Assembly: GCF_037975245.1 (NCBI RefSeq)
Contig: NC_092576.1
Coordinates: 33,830,611-33,894,610 of the forward strand
DNA length: 64,000 nucleotides
From: Apostichopus japonicus
Taxonomy: Eukaryota > Echinodermata > Holothuroidea > Aspidochirotida > Stichopodidae
Direction of reading: 5' to 3'
Below the pieces are notes generated by a model. That model saw nothing but the letters and a program-made list of their open reading frames with translations. It was not told where the DNA came from and did no database searches. The stretch's first letter is position 1. Every line of letters begins with the position of its first letter. Below, in pieces: positions 35,401-49,100 of the stretch. The position numbers and the translations under genes were made by a program.

Positions 35401-38400
35401 CTCTGATATTATATTACTTAACATTACGTTCACTGGAAGCTATGGTGGCCCAATCCCTATCTTCTACAAACAGCCTGAATTTTGGTGCCGATCTGCAAAC
35501 TTGTAAGGTACGTTGCCATGATCCATTGTATTTTATTTTTGAATTCATCTAGTTAAACAGTTTACGTCAGATTTAGAAGAGATCAATTTACATATCTGGG
35601 CTTAAGGTAAACTAGTTATGGATCAAAACTGGATCAAATTTCTGAATGGCAGTTTAATACTAGGTGAACCCGTGTATTTTAACCTTTACAGAGTGCGGGT
35701 GCAAAATGGACCTCCAAAGTAACTATGAGGTTAAATAAACTATGAATCAAATAGGACCAGGAACATACCTATTTGGTTCATTTAATATTTGAAAGATATA
35801 TGCGGCAAGTGTTCTGTATTTTTATTGCTTGGAATACGTTATTTTGTTTCATCTGGGTGAGGTTTGAATATAAACATATTATAATGTGTGTTGTTTTATA
35901 CATTATACATGGTAATTTGCTGCTGTGCCAATATAAATATTCATTACACTGTAATGCAAGGAGACACCCGTTGTCATGGAAACTTTTAGAACGAATGAAT
36001 AGCGAAATACTTCTCAATGAGCAAGTTCTGCTTTGACAAGCAATCATTGTTGTCGTGGATTGAAAGTATGGAACACAAAACAAATTGGTCCGTGAGTGGG
36101 CATATTTGACTGTCTTGGAATTTGCGTATGTAAAATAGTACGTGTCTTTTGTCCACTCATATCTCAGAATACCATCGACGGATTATTTTCCAATTGATAA
36201 GCTAATTGCTTGTCGATGAAAACTTACAACATACTGATTTGTACGTTAAAAGGAAAATGTTAACCTTTGGTGAAAACAAACATATCGAAGACATTATTGG
36301 GGAATTTGCCATTCAATGTTCCATTACGTACATATAACCAGTAACAATTATTTTCGTTAAACAATCTATTTTGAAAGATGTTAAGTTCTTTGTCTGGAAA
36401 ACTTAAGAATGTTTAACATTGAATGTTACTGAACATTTTAGTTGAACAGTAGCATGCCGATTTTGTGAGAATAATACTCATCAGTAACAAGAGGATATAC
36501 AGATTTACATTAATATACTATATTGGGCGACAAGATGTATTATTAGCGAAGATGTATACTTTTTGTATGAAGTTGAAATTATTTCATATGAGTGTCATCT
36601 ATTGAAATCCTTGTGGGTAAACCTTCATTTTTGTTTCATTAATAACCACTATCAATAAGTTGCAAAAGAAAAATAAGTGACCTTTTTTTAAGAAAAGAAA
36701 ATCAATTTAATACAAAAAATAATATGCGAACCAGGGGAACCATCGACAATGGCGCTGTTTGATGCTGTGCTGAGCGACATTTAAACAGTGTGTACGTGCG
36801 AATGAGGTGTCTGTTTTGAAACCTGCGAACATATTGTAGTTTTGTTTAAAACCGCTGACACACACATTACGTTAGTATAGTAATAACGTCAGGATGGAGT
36901 GTAGTTGGAAAATAACTGGAGAGATATATCTCATTGACACGCTACCGTGTACAATACATGACTTTAATTTAGTTTCACTTTTCGTAAATATCTAACCCTA
37001 CGAAAACGATTGATTTATCTACCAATTTTAGGACGAGTAGTTTGCATTTTTTGCTTAAAAAGAAATGGATTATGTCATATTTGTGGTAACTTATTTATAG
37101 ATTATTTTAGGACGAGCATAGATTTTAGTTTCTGCTTATTAACATAAAACTGTCATATCATATTTGTGATATTTGTTTTATTTTGTGTACACCCAATTTA
37201 GTCATTGTATATACAAAGAGGAATACAAATGGTTACTCGATAACATGTTTGTACAAAAAATACTAAACAAGACATCATCATATCGAGATCGGGAGGAATG
37301 GAGTGTTAGGAACCTGTAAGAAGTAATTCAGTAGTCTTCTTTATGTTAATACGTTCATGTCTGTCACGTGTGTAATACTGGAGAACCAGATTCATTATAT
37401 ACTTGTCTTCAGTGATATTCCCTTTGTATAGAACAGCTAACATGAGAACAGAACCTTTGCGGCATGATTGGCTTCTGACAATTATCATTGAGAATATTTG
37501 CTAACGACTATGAATAACTCGTATGCCCCGAAATCTGCAGTGAATGTATATATTAACAATACAGTATCAAATCTTGGAGTTAATGTATAAATATGATAGT
37601 ACTATTCAATCGATATATGTTACTTGAGCTTTTATATACTTTACCTTTCACATTCCTTGACTTTAATATTGATGGAATAGACTCAGCAGGGATAGACTTG
37701 GATAACAGACACCACTCGAACCTACGAAATAAAGAAATTGATCCGGTCAATCATGTGATTATGAAATCAAATGAAATCATTTTTTATCAGCTAGCTGCAA
37801 CAAACTATCAATTCTAACACGGACAATAATTGTTTCCTGTAGATGGTCTTGTGAGCGATTCACTCATTATGTTGATTTGATTTGATTTGATTTATTTGAT
37901 TTTCCACAGGATATATACATGTGGAGGGAAGTCCTCTAAAAAGCCAATTCAGGCTTAACAAGGTAAAGGACTCCCAAGAAAGAGAGAAAGAAACTTCAGA
38001 TTTTTGTTATTCCGTTCAAGAAATCTAACAACGATGCTGTCCATTACCTTAAACCAGTCAAGCGTCATTTAAATGACCGAAAAGCAGTTTCGATAAGAAA
38101 GGAGATCGATGAACATATATTTAACTTTAAAAATCAGCAAACTATATTAATATGTAGCCATTTTCCCAACTATCACTTCACAGTTTTCTTTTTCAAATTC
38201 AATCAGTTGCAACAGACAAGTTGACCAGCCCTAACGTTATGAGAATATCTGCTCACTTCGGTTTGCTAAATGTTATCCTATGTTGGCTCGAAACTAAAGT
38301 TAAAGTCTACCCTATGTGGCTTCATGATATGGCTGGTACATTACGTTAATCGTGTTAAATAAATTTTACTATGACCAGAGAGAAAAGACTGCGTACATAT

Positions 38401-41400
38401 TTATCTTAAGCTTTATCAGGTACAAACGTACAAATTTAATCAATGTATATTCGATTGAGGTTTTTAAATATATAGCCATTCTTCAAACTAACACTACACA
38501 ATTTTACCATACGCCGAGCTTGCTTATTTGTACCGAAATAACGTCAAAAGGGTTGCAGTAACAAAGACCCCTCTATTAAAATTAAATATGAACAACTAAC
38601 TTTGGCCTTCATCGCGCACTACAATGACACGTGTTTGTATACAGATACAGTTGTTCTAGTTAGTTCAGTAATTGGGCAAGAGACGTTTTTTGAACTACCG
38701 TAAATCAATTGTATATATGAAAGGACGCCATCCTTTGTTGGTAATGCAGTAGAAGGTTATAACTGTACATATCTGTTCAAGCTCGAAGGTACTGTGTGAC
38801 ATTTGAATACCTAGACAAAAATGATGATAGACAATTATCTTACTCCAATTTCTGATTTTTATTTTATTTTATTTTGTGTTCAGTTTTATTTGTCAATGAC
38901 ATTATGTTTGAAGTCACATCGTGTAGTGTGACTTCTGCCTGATATACTTTATACATTATATTGAGGAATTGGTTTTGTGTGGTCAGTTAAACGGTCCATG
39001 CTTTCATTGCTTTGCATTAATGTTGTTTAAATACTATTCCAAATGATTCGAAAAATATTGAAATCTACTAATATCAATGTGGTCCTTTATTAAAATAGTT
39101 CAGTTTTATTCAATATAACTGATAAGTGTTTAATTATATCATCAATTAAATTTAGACATACACGATAAACAATTTTGTAATGATTTCTCAGAACTAAAGT
39201 TGGTTTTAAAAGAAAAACGGGTAACCATAAAGAACAGAGAAAAATCTTTTTATTTGCAGAATTATCACGTAACTTTATTTGAACCACGTTCTTAAGAGTG
39301 GTTTCTTTTCAAAGCAAATGATAAAATGACTTTTTTAAATGTAATACATACTATGATTGTTGTGCGAAATTTAAATCATATTTTGATATCACGAAATTGC
39401 CAGTTTGAGAAACACCTAAAAATATGTTGTATCCATTGTATACATGATGTGACTCGGGCTTTCATTGGTGTGCGTAACTGACCCTTGTAAAATGATATCA
39501 AGACAGGGCGTAAGAAACGTCTACATTATGTTTACACAAGTTTTGAATACACGATCGATAGGCCTTAGTAGTTGTTCTCTTTAAAGATTTGAGCGAAGCT
39601 ACGTATTTCATTGCAATTTCAGATTTACAACTAAAAATGTTGTATATATTATTTGATTGGTCAATGGCACGCACCCAAACCTCTGCAAACAAATTTCAAT
39701 GTTCGGTAGCACACATTTTTGATATCAAGAAGAAGGTGACCTCGATACATTACAGTGATTTCATCATAGCATGTTTTAACACGATTACCTCATAGGAGAA
39801 TTTTTCAGACAATTATTTTATAGATTCTGCGAAATTTGTTTTTGCCTATCTTTTTGTGTTAGGGGAATATGTGTTTTTTTTTACATGTCGAGGTATAAGC
39901 TCTATGGTGTAGAATAAATCGGTGCTTCCCTTGGCACGGAATTCTATCGACGAAATATTGCATTAATCTGGACGTCGTATAATACATTAAGAAACTGCGC
40001 CAACCACGGAGGATCATGTGATGTGCAACGCGGTACTACTATACATAGTGTATTTTAACACCATTCATTCCATCGTAATGTAATGATGATTTATTAGGTT
40101 TGGATAATAAAGTTTTTTTTTAAGATAAAACATTATAAGTGTCAGAAAAGGCTTTATCTGCATGACACGATCACTTTTAACTATACAGGTCATTATAGAT
40201 TGAGTATCGGGTGTGCGACAAGGCTTCTTGTGTTTGTAAAGGAACAGCAGATCCTGTCGTCCGCTCTTGTCTTATTTAAACGACCAATCCGAGATGGTAT
40301 TGCCTTTGTAAATTAAAAAATTTAATCTTAATAGCCACATACTTAACATGTATTGTATAAGCAGGTGATATGCAGTGCGTTGTTGTATTGCGTTGACTGG
40401 TGGGCGGGAATCCATGTAGTGAAGATTGTAAATGCATACATTATACTACGTCATTACACAAACTAGTCGTGTTTTAGACGAGAATCAGCCGATGGTGGCC
40501 TCATACTATCGACATCTCCCGATGTTAAGCTTAATTCTGTTCACAGAGAGACTACTCTCCCTACATATATGGATCTGAACATGGCAACAATCTCTCGCAG
40601 TCGACTCTTAGTTACTACTATATGCCGCTAAAAACCAACATAATCCTTCTTTCACACAGTCACAGTCCAGATGCAAGGGGACTGGGTTTGAGAGTGGATC
40701 AGTCGTTCGGTAGTTTGGTTTTCGTGCCCAGGTTCTATCCTGGGCGACATTTTCTTTAAAAAAATACCTTCTTTCTCGGCCTTTTGGCTAAGATCATGTG
40801 AAGTATATGTTCCATCTCGAGGGGAATGGTGATGCACACCTGACGATGATCACACAATCACAGTTCCGATGCTAAGGGACTGGGTTTGAGAACGGATCAG
40901 TCGTTTGGTAGTTTGGTTTTCGTGCCCAGGTTCTATTCTGGGCGACTTTTCCTTAAAAAAAGAACCCTTCTTTCATACCGCAGTGTATTGAAAATGTTCA
41001 CAATCGTTTAGTTTCTTAACTGTTTGGTTTAATATGTATCTTTACTTTTTGGTGTTTTAGTCGTCATTTATATGTTTCATATTTGTGGGTAAATTTCGTC
41101 CTTTTTTTTTCCTATTTGTTATGTTAGTGTGAGCATGGATTTACACTACAAAGGAATACAGTATAATTGAAATCAAAATATTTCAACGTATATTGTGTAC
41201 GGTCTGACTTACTGCTTTCGTTCCATTTGAAAAAAAAGTTAACAATCGTTGAGCGTGCAGTAAACTGTTTACCACTACGCCTGCCTGTTGGTAGTATAAT
41301 GAATTATTTCAAAACTACTCAATTTACTGACATTGCTATTAAACTTTCATGTATGTAGTAAAAATAACTGAAACGTAATATCTCATCGCTACTAGATAGG

Positions 41401-43138
41401 GAGTCAAGTCGATGTGTAATCGGTTGGTCATCGGCAGCTATTATGGATAGTCTCTGTTACCATATGAATGGTTGTCATGGTAAACTTTGAAGAACGAATA
41501 TAATTCACTTTTAGGCGACAAAAAAAGTTTAAAGTTAGCATAACAAAATTATATGAACTAATACATGCTCTCATTTATTTTATTTTCCGTTGTGTGAAAT
41601 GTTTCAGTCATTTCCCGGTATTTATTAACAAATATAACAAATTAATACAGTCATTTTTATAGGTATAATGGAGTCAAAACCGTTGATAAATTGTAGGGGC
41701 GTCAAAACTGGGTTGTGCTACTCCACCAGAAGTGACTTTTTGACAAAGCGACATCACCGGCAAAGTTTCCGTCCGTCGATGTGACAGTCGTTAGGTTTTC
41801 TAAGTTATAGTCGGGATCTTAATGATAGATCGTCAGAACGATCACATATTTCTCTAGTCGGGATGATGGAGGTAAACAATTATGTTTCGTCTCGTCAGTT
41901 TGATGGTTGTCGAGGAGACCTTTGCGTTTGTCATCATGACGTTTTTCGAGAAAAAAAAAACCGAACATCCCAAAGTTTGTCAGGTCGAGGATTCATCCAG
42001 GCTGCTAGGTAGCATGGCGGTCGCCCGTTTTGACGGGATGTAATTGGCACTTTCTGTGTACATCTAAAATGACTTACGATAACAAAAATAATTACAATCT
42101 TACCATCTTTGATTGGACATTATAGGCTCAAACGTATCATTTCTGCAATATCAGATCATCACTAGCAGTGTGTGTGCACGAAACTCGATACTGACAGTCT
42201 GACTGCTCGTTTTATGCTTACCACTCCCGATGTAGCAACATAGTACCTGGAAACTTTATTTTATCTCGTTATTGGTCATTTTATAACAAATTTAGAAAAA
42301 AATAAGTTATTTTTTTACTATTGTAATTATACTTCGAAATTTCGGCTGATTAATTGAGTCAAATATAGTAACTTGAATGTATATTTGTTCATATAAAGTT
42401 TCAGCATTCATTACACTTGCGCTACGGGAATAGGTAATAGAAAGTTCGGGATCCTCTGTTGGGACAAACAAAGGATTTTGTCTGGTGACGCCCTCTCTTG
42501 CGGCTGCACCACTCATTTTGCTTGTCGAATTTACCACGGTTTTACTAATGCTGCAGCGAGACTTGTTATGAAGATAAAGCGCTATGACCATCAGCACATT
42601 ACACCAGTTCTCCGAGATTTACATTGGCTACCGATTAGAGACAGGGTCGTTTTCAAAGTCTCGCTTCTTACATACAAGGCCCTTAACAATCAGGGACCTA
42701 CTTACATCTCTGAACTTGTATTGCCTTACACACCACCCCGGTTGCTTCGTTCTGCATCTCTTTCCCTACTGGAGCCCCCCAAGAACACCAACACGTCGTT
42801 CTATGGTCACCGAGCTTTTGCAGCAGCAGCCCCAGACATTTGGAACAAGCTCCCGGTTGACATCAGAACCGCTCCATCTGTGACTGTTTTTAAGAGCCGT
42901 TTAAAAACATATCTTTTTAACAATGACATTTCATAACTTTTTCCATACTTTAACATTCTTATACTTTTAACCGCCTTTTTATCATGTCTACTTGTATCTC
43001 CTGATCTTTTAGGTGTTTTTTAGTGTTTTTATTCATTGTTTGATATTTTGCAGTTTTGTAGTTTTGCATTTTTCTGTTTCACCTTATTGTAAAGCGCTTA
43101 GTGGCCTTTGTGATGTTAGGCGCTATATAAATGCTTTA

Positions 43139-43169
<31 letters not shown>

Positions 43170-46100
43170 GTCTGATAAAGTGCCTACACCCTACAGTCAC
43201 GCTCCAGGTAACTTGGCAAATTTGATATTGAAAGAACCAATTTCAACAAGCCGAAATATTGATATCAAAATTTTGGATGACGTAGTATGTTTGTGAGAAA
43301 AAAAATCGAACTGTTCTGATAAAGAAGCGCAAAAGAAGAAAAAATCTTTAGAATGACAATCAGGTATCTGTAATCGAACGTGTGAAACTGCAATGAAATG
43401 ATTGATAGAGACAGTTTTTTACGTACAAAACGAATGTGCGGTATCATATGCGGCTGAATTTGCGGCAAGCTTCATATCAGCTTACAAACTTACATGGCTA
43501 GCCTGTTTTCTTTTTTCCCTCTTAATTGATAGAAGCGGTCTCTCCTTCGGCTTTCTGTTCATAACCTTGCTATATAGTGAATATCTATCCCTATCTTGTT
43601 ATCTTGCTGATCTTCTCGATGACGATTCGGGTGAAACATGCAGTTCGAGTTGCCAAACCCGTACTTTTTGTATATTTTTAAGTAATGTAATATAACGCGC
43701 AGATTTACAGGAACGGTTAACCGTACATACATATATTTAACAAGTAACTGATACTGCCAGAATGGAATTCCTCTCTTTGAATATTAACCGTTAGTACCTT
43801 TCAAACTTGAAAGGAAACATACATTCTAGGGAGGGGGGAGGGGGGCTAACACTTTTCAAAATGTGTCAAATTCCAACTGATAAAATGCTAATCAATTTCT
43901 TAGCCAATTAATTTAATTACAGATGCAGGATGCGGAAATGAAACCGTTAGACATTATTGATCAAAGTGTTTATTAAAACCCGCACTTGTATGTTATAAAA
44001 AAAGAGAAGTGAAGGAAACCACAGATTTACGATTTTGGTTAACCGTGTATCCGTATCCCCAAAGAGTAACACGTCGGTTTTCTGTCCCCTTGCCTATAAA
44101 TAGAGCCATTAACAATATATGATACACCGCGGTTAAACGAAGCCAGTTAGAATATGCTTAGGAACCAATTTATTGTGGACTTAACAATTAAAACGACAGT
44201 TAATTTCCTCCTCATTATCGCCCCCGCCCCAACCCCCCCCCCCCTCTAAAAAAAATACAGGAACAAAACAAAAAGTGTGTTTTGGAACATTTTGCTATAT
44301 CAAGATTATTGAAATCTAATACACGCATTTGCATCTATTTAACAATTTTTTAAACAATGTTAAGTAGCCTATTTGGATTTCGGTTGTCATAACCATAGAA
44401 TGCAACGTAGGATACGTATAGCATTAATCTCACTTTATTTAGTGTAGTGAAAGGATTCAGTGTCTGTTTAAAATATTGTAGTTCAAATACTACGAATAAA
44501 CGTAACTGACTATAGTAACCGGACAAAACTTCTGTGATATGATTGAATAAGGATACTATACTCTCTATGAATGTAAAAATATGAAATTGAATGTAAGGAT
44601 ACTATACTCTCTATGAATGTGTTGTACAGATAAATGTTGACATGGTACTCATAGTAATACTCACTCAAGCTCCTCCAACATACGTGACTGTTGTACAAAC
44701 ATCAATATGTCAATAACCTCTGTCTCTGTCATTTCTCTTCCTTCTCCGGATGTATTTATCAATATCTTCTTTACTGTTGCAGGACATAACAGACGTAGCC
44801 CTGAATGAAGGATGACTTCACCAGCATCAATCTTACTGAAGGATTTGTACAGATACAGACAGGAGATGGGAATCTGAAAGAAAGGAAGACAAATGACGGA
44901 ATTATTACAGTAATGATTTTAGGATATTTGATTAAGTATTATACACTGATTGATAACCACTCAGAAGGTCCCAAGTTTCTCTCTGAGTATTAATATACTA
45001 TAAAATATTAATTTGTAATTGAAACTTTAAGAAAAGATGGCAAAATTAATTGTAATCATCAGCAAAGCACACCACAAACAGTCCTTAAGAATAACATACT
45101 AAAAGAGTAATATACCATTTACGATTATCCATGTTTTCATACACTCGAGAACTTTGGTATTATTGATTTGATATTAATTTACTCAATATATAGTACTACC
45201 ATTTTTCAAATTCGAATTCAACATTGAGTGATAAAGTCTTAAAATATACATATATTAATATCTTCGCAGCGACTTGATGGGTTCAATCAGTTTTTATTTG
45301 AAAGTAGTTTTACTTGACTCATAGCTTGGACTATTAGTGGTTGGAGTCTATCATGGAGATGTTAAAGAGAAATTATTTACTATGGCTTGTCGGAATCTTT
45401 CAGTTTTACTTCAATTATTTTTCACTATAATTTCAGCCTAAAGACTCTCTTATTATAATATTCTGAATATTCATTAGACACATGCATTGTCTTTACGTAA
45501 ATAATCGTTATGACTGTTGGATGAGATAAAGCAATTAAAAGGAATTGGATACATGAAGAGTGGTTTTATAGTATTAATCTTTCTTTCTCGAAATTTAATT
45601 GGTCTAAATGTTGCTAAGGAGTACTAACCGTAGTTGACGTATCTACCGTTTGTAGAAACTCATCAATATGCCTTACGTATTGCACATATTTACAAGGAGG
45701 TCCGAGGGATGGGAAGTGGGGGGTAGATGAACATTAAGGACAAGTTGGGTTTATATTGCCTGTTACCAAAGACAGTTTGTTATATGAGTATCATCGACAA
45801 CGCTGTTTCTTTTCTTCTTTGACCTTTGGCACCTGACCTTAAATTATGTGACATCAGTAAACACAGACTCACTACATGACGCTATACGTTCAGCTCATTT
45901 AACATCATAATCTGCTTCTAAACTATTACAGTTACACTGGTTTGATATCTACTGATTTTTTTTGTCCTGGAACTGGTATTTATTTCAAGGACGGAATAGT
46001 GCCTGTTGGATCGATGAGCCGGAAAAAACCTTAACACAATCCGCCCTGCCCCATCCTACCCCAACTGTATACTCATTGTTACATAGAAGATTAACAAAGG

Positions 46101-49100
46101 GACCTTTGTTCAGCTGACTTTAACATCATATTCTGTTGCTTAACTATTACGTTTACACATTGGTTGTGTCGTATTGAGTTAATCAACCTCGCTACAAATG
46201 TTCTCTATTGTCTAATTTAAATGATTGTAGTGACAAGAATATCAAACTGATGTATACATACTTCTACCTATACATGGTTAGTATTGTTTACATCTGTCTT
46301 CCAGTCTGGCTCCCTCAAATGACATTTGACCTCTTTGAGGCAATACCCAAGTACGTAAATGAAGAGAGTACGGAAATCCTAAACCCCACCCCCAAATATC
46401 ATTATTACTTATACGTGATCTTTTGTGGAAATATTTTACGTGTTCTTCTGTGTAACCGTCTTTTAGGATACTTTTTTTGCTTATATTGGGAACGTTAGTG
46501 CTTTAAACTCCGTGATTGTGTATAGACGAACCTGCTGTGCACATGGGATGAGAGATGCTTTAATTGAGCATACTTGAATACTCATACAGAGCTGTAATAT
46601 CGTATCTTTAATGTAAAGCAAGTTGAAATTTCCCTTAATACAATTCTGTCATTTCCTTTTATGTTAAACAGCTGATAATGCCTGTGAATAACACAACTAT
46701 GGTCCACTTTGAGCTTGCCTAAAGCTTAAAGAGAACCTGACAATAGTTAATTTACCAGTAACTTTCATGGTTTAACAATATGAAACAATTGTAAAGTACA
46801 AATAATCATAAACACGTATGTTTCAAATACAGTTCAGTCGATACTGAAATAAGGAGACCAGATCGACATTAATGTGATTAAATAACAGTCACGATACATA
46901 CAGTGTGGTAAAAAAAAAAGGATCGTGGGTAAATTATATACAAGAAAGGTGGCGGTGAGAGCAATAAATTTGGAATCATTTTGCTTATTTCGTGATTATG
47001 AAAAATTGTAGCATTCAAACGTACTCATTATATGATTTTGTTTCAAAGTATTACAACACGTGTCAATAGATGACTGTTCTTCCACTCTTAAATTAACACC
47101 AGGTCTGGGTATATGGTCGCACGGATAATATTGTTCCACTCTCAGTCTGTGGCCGATGTTCGACCAACCCATCTGTCTTTACTTGTGAAATGTTACGTAA
47201 TGTCAGGTTCAGGAATTTTATCGAACAGTTCTTTCAAAATATGTCTTTACTAGTTATTACTTCAGTTCTTTTAAAAGTTTGATTAGCAGGCTGTACACTG
47301 CTGAATCCATTGTTTGTGTTAATTCTTGCAACACTGTAGTATACGCCTACCAGCCTCTCATTTGCAGCTATACTTTGCCCTGTATAATACATAGTTCGTA
47401 AGTGCTCGATTTTAGTTTTTATTCACTAGAGTTATGGCATTGAGCAGATATTTAATTGATATCCTTTGTTTAGAATACTAATTTCATATAATATATATAT
47501 ATATATATATAATCGTCGTAATTACTCAATGTGTACCATGAGATCGTAGTCACATAGCCTACACTGTTTGCTCGCATTGATTTACTGAATTAGCCTATGA
47601 TGTGTTCATCGTCCAGTTCTTATGTGATATCGGTTAGATTAATAACTTAATCGTTTAGTTAACGTGAAGGAACATTTTTCTAGTGGGGTAATTAGATTTC
47701 AACTACATCTATTCTCATCTCTGTCATACTCAGTCACAGTTATCATATATGCTTCATAACCAGCTTGTTAGCATGTCACTGTTCTGAGTAGTAACTTTAT
47801 CGCATTTATTTCAGTGATTAGTTTCGTAATATCTTAGTATTGTTATGTATCATTTATCTTGTTTATAGTTTTACCACACAACTACAAGTGAGTAATAAAT
47901 GCAGAAAGGTTACGTTTGTCTTTGTTTCATTCTGGTTAGCTGGTTTTCTAGCGGCGCATATCCGACGCACAGGGAGGGCAGCACGTCAAATATTTGTTAC
48001 ATACCTGTAACACTATTTTGTACATATGAATATTTTTGAATATATGATATAATAGGCCTATTTCGTATACTATTTTCCACACAATCATCCAGAATGGCAC
48101 TGTATTCTTTCTCTATTATAATATAGTGTTTCATTATTTCTGGTTTCCGATAGTTTTGATATTAAGCGGAAACAGTAGCGTGGTTGGATTGCTCCCCCAC
48201 CCCCATGGATTTTGATCAATACAGTTTGCATAGTAATTTATTATTATCCGCTTATAATGACTATGATTTATATATTAGTTATATATTGATAAACAATTAA
48301 CTGGTAACTCTACCCCATAAAAGGGGATATTAAAGTCTGGATATAACAATTTGAGTCATCTTACATAGCTTATCATTTCAAATTAAAAGATAAAGCGTAG
48401 TTACCTTAATGTGCATTGCATAGTTGTTGTTATTAAAAGAACCAGCGGATGTTTAACATTGTTCTCCTTTTTCTAATTGTTTACATTTGCGTTAAGATTG
48501 AAGTATCTACAGCTGAGCTACGAAGATTTTAAAGGGTGTAAAGACTCGTCCACCAGGAAACGCCCCATGCCGCTTATCTGACCTAGTTTCGAATGAGGTG
48601 TAACAGAAGTGTTAGACACCACCATTGATCCCATAAAATACACACACAGCTTGCTACCGTTGGTAATTAGACACTAGTGTACAGTCAGTACATACAGCTG
48701 CGGTCAATACCCACAACACACTGTACAAACGATACAGCGATGGACATCTCAGGTCCAGCTAAAGATAACAATGTATTATATTTCATACAGCAACGGAAGG
48801 TTAACTGTTTCAGATTGCGGCACGCGTTTTGGGGCGAGTCTTCAATGCCTTTAAATCATGTATACATTTATCCTTCAAGATACACTGTGGTTGGTTGAGA
48901 AAGTACTGCATCCATATACGGCTGTACATTTCAGACAATGAAACAACGTTAGGCACCTCTGTGATTGAACATATGTTAAATAGCATAAATGTTGACACAG
49001 AATTTGCGTCGTTCGTTCGTGTCATGAACATGAAGTCACATCCGGAATGTGTTAGCCTATATATTGCAATAGGATGATGATTGCCCATAGCTGGACTACG

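Noticed and set aside
35455-35510. Plus-strand mini-exon candidate (acceptor CTTCTACAAACAG, donor TAAG|GTACGT)
   Set aside because: Isolated, 35 bases, no phase partner on the plus strand and absent from the other duplicate copy.
42478-42540. Upstream part of the plus-strand frame as more LINE protein
   Set aside because: Before NAAARLV the peptide does not match the family; it is probably flanking DNA read through from the truncation point.
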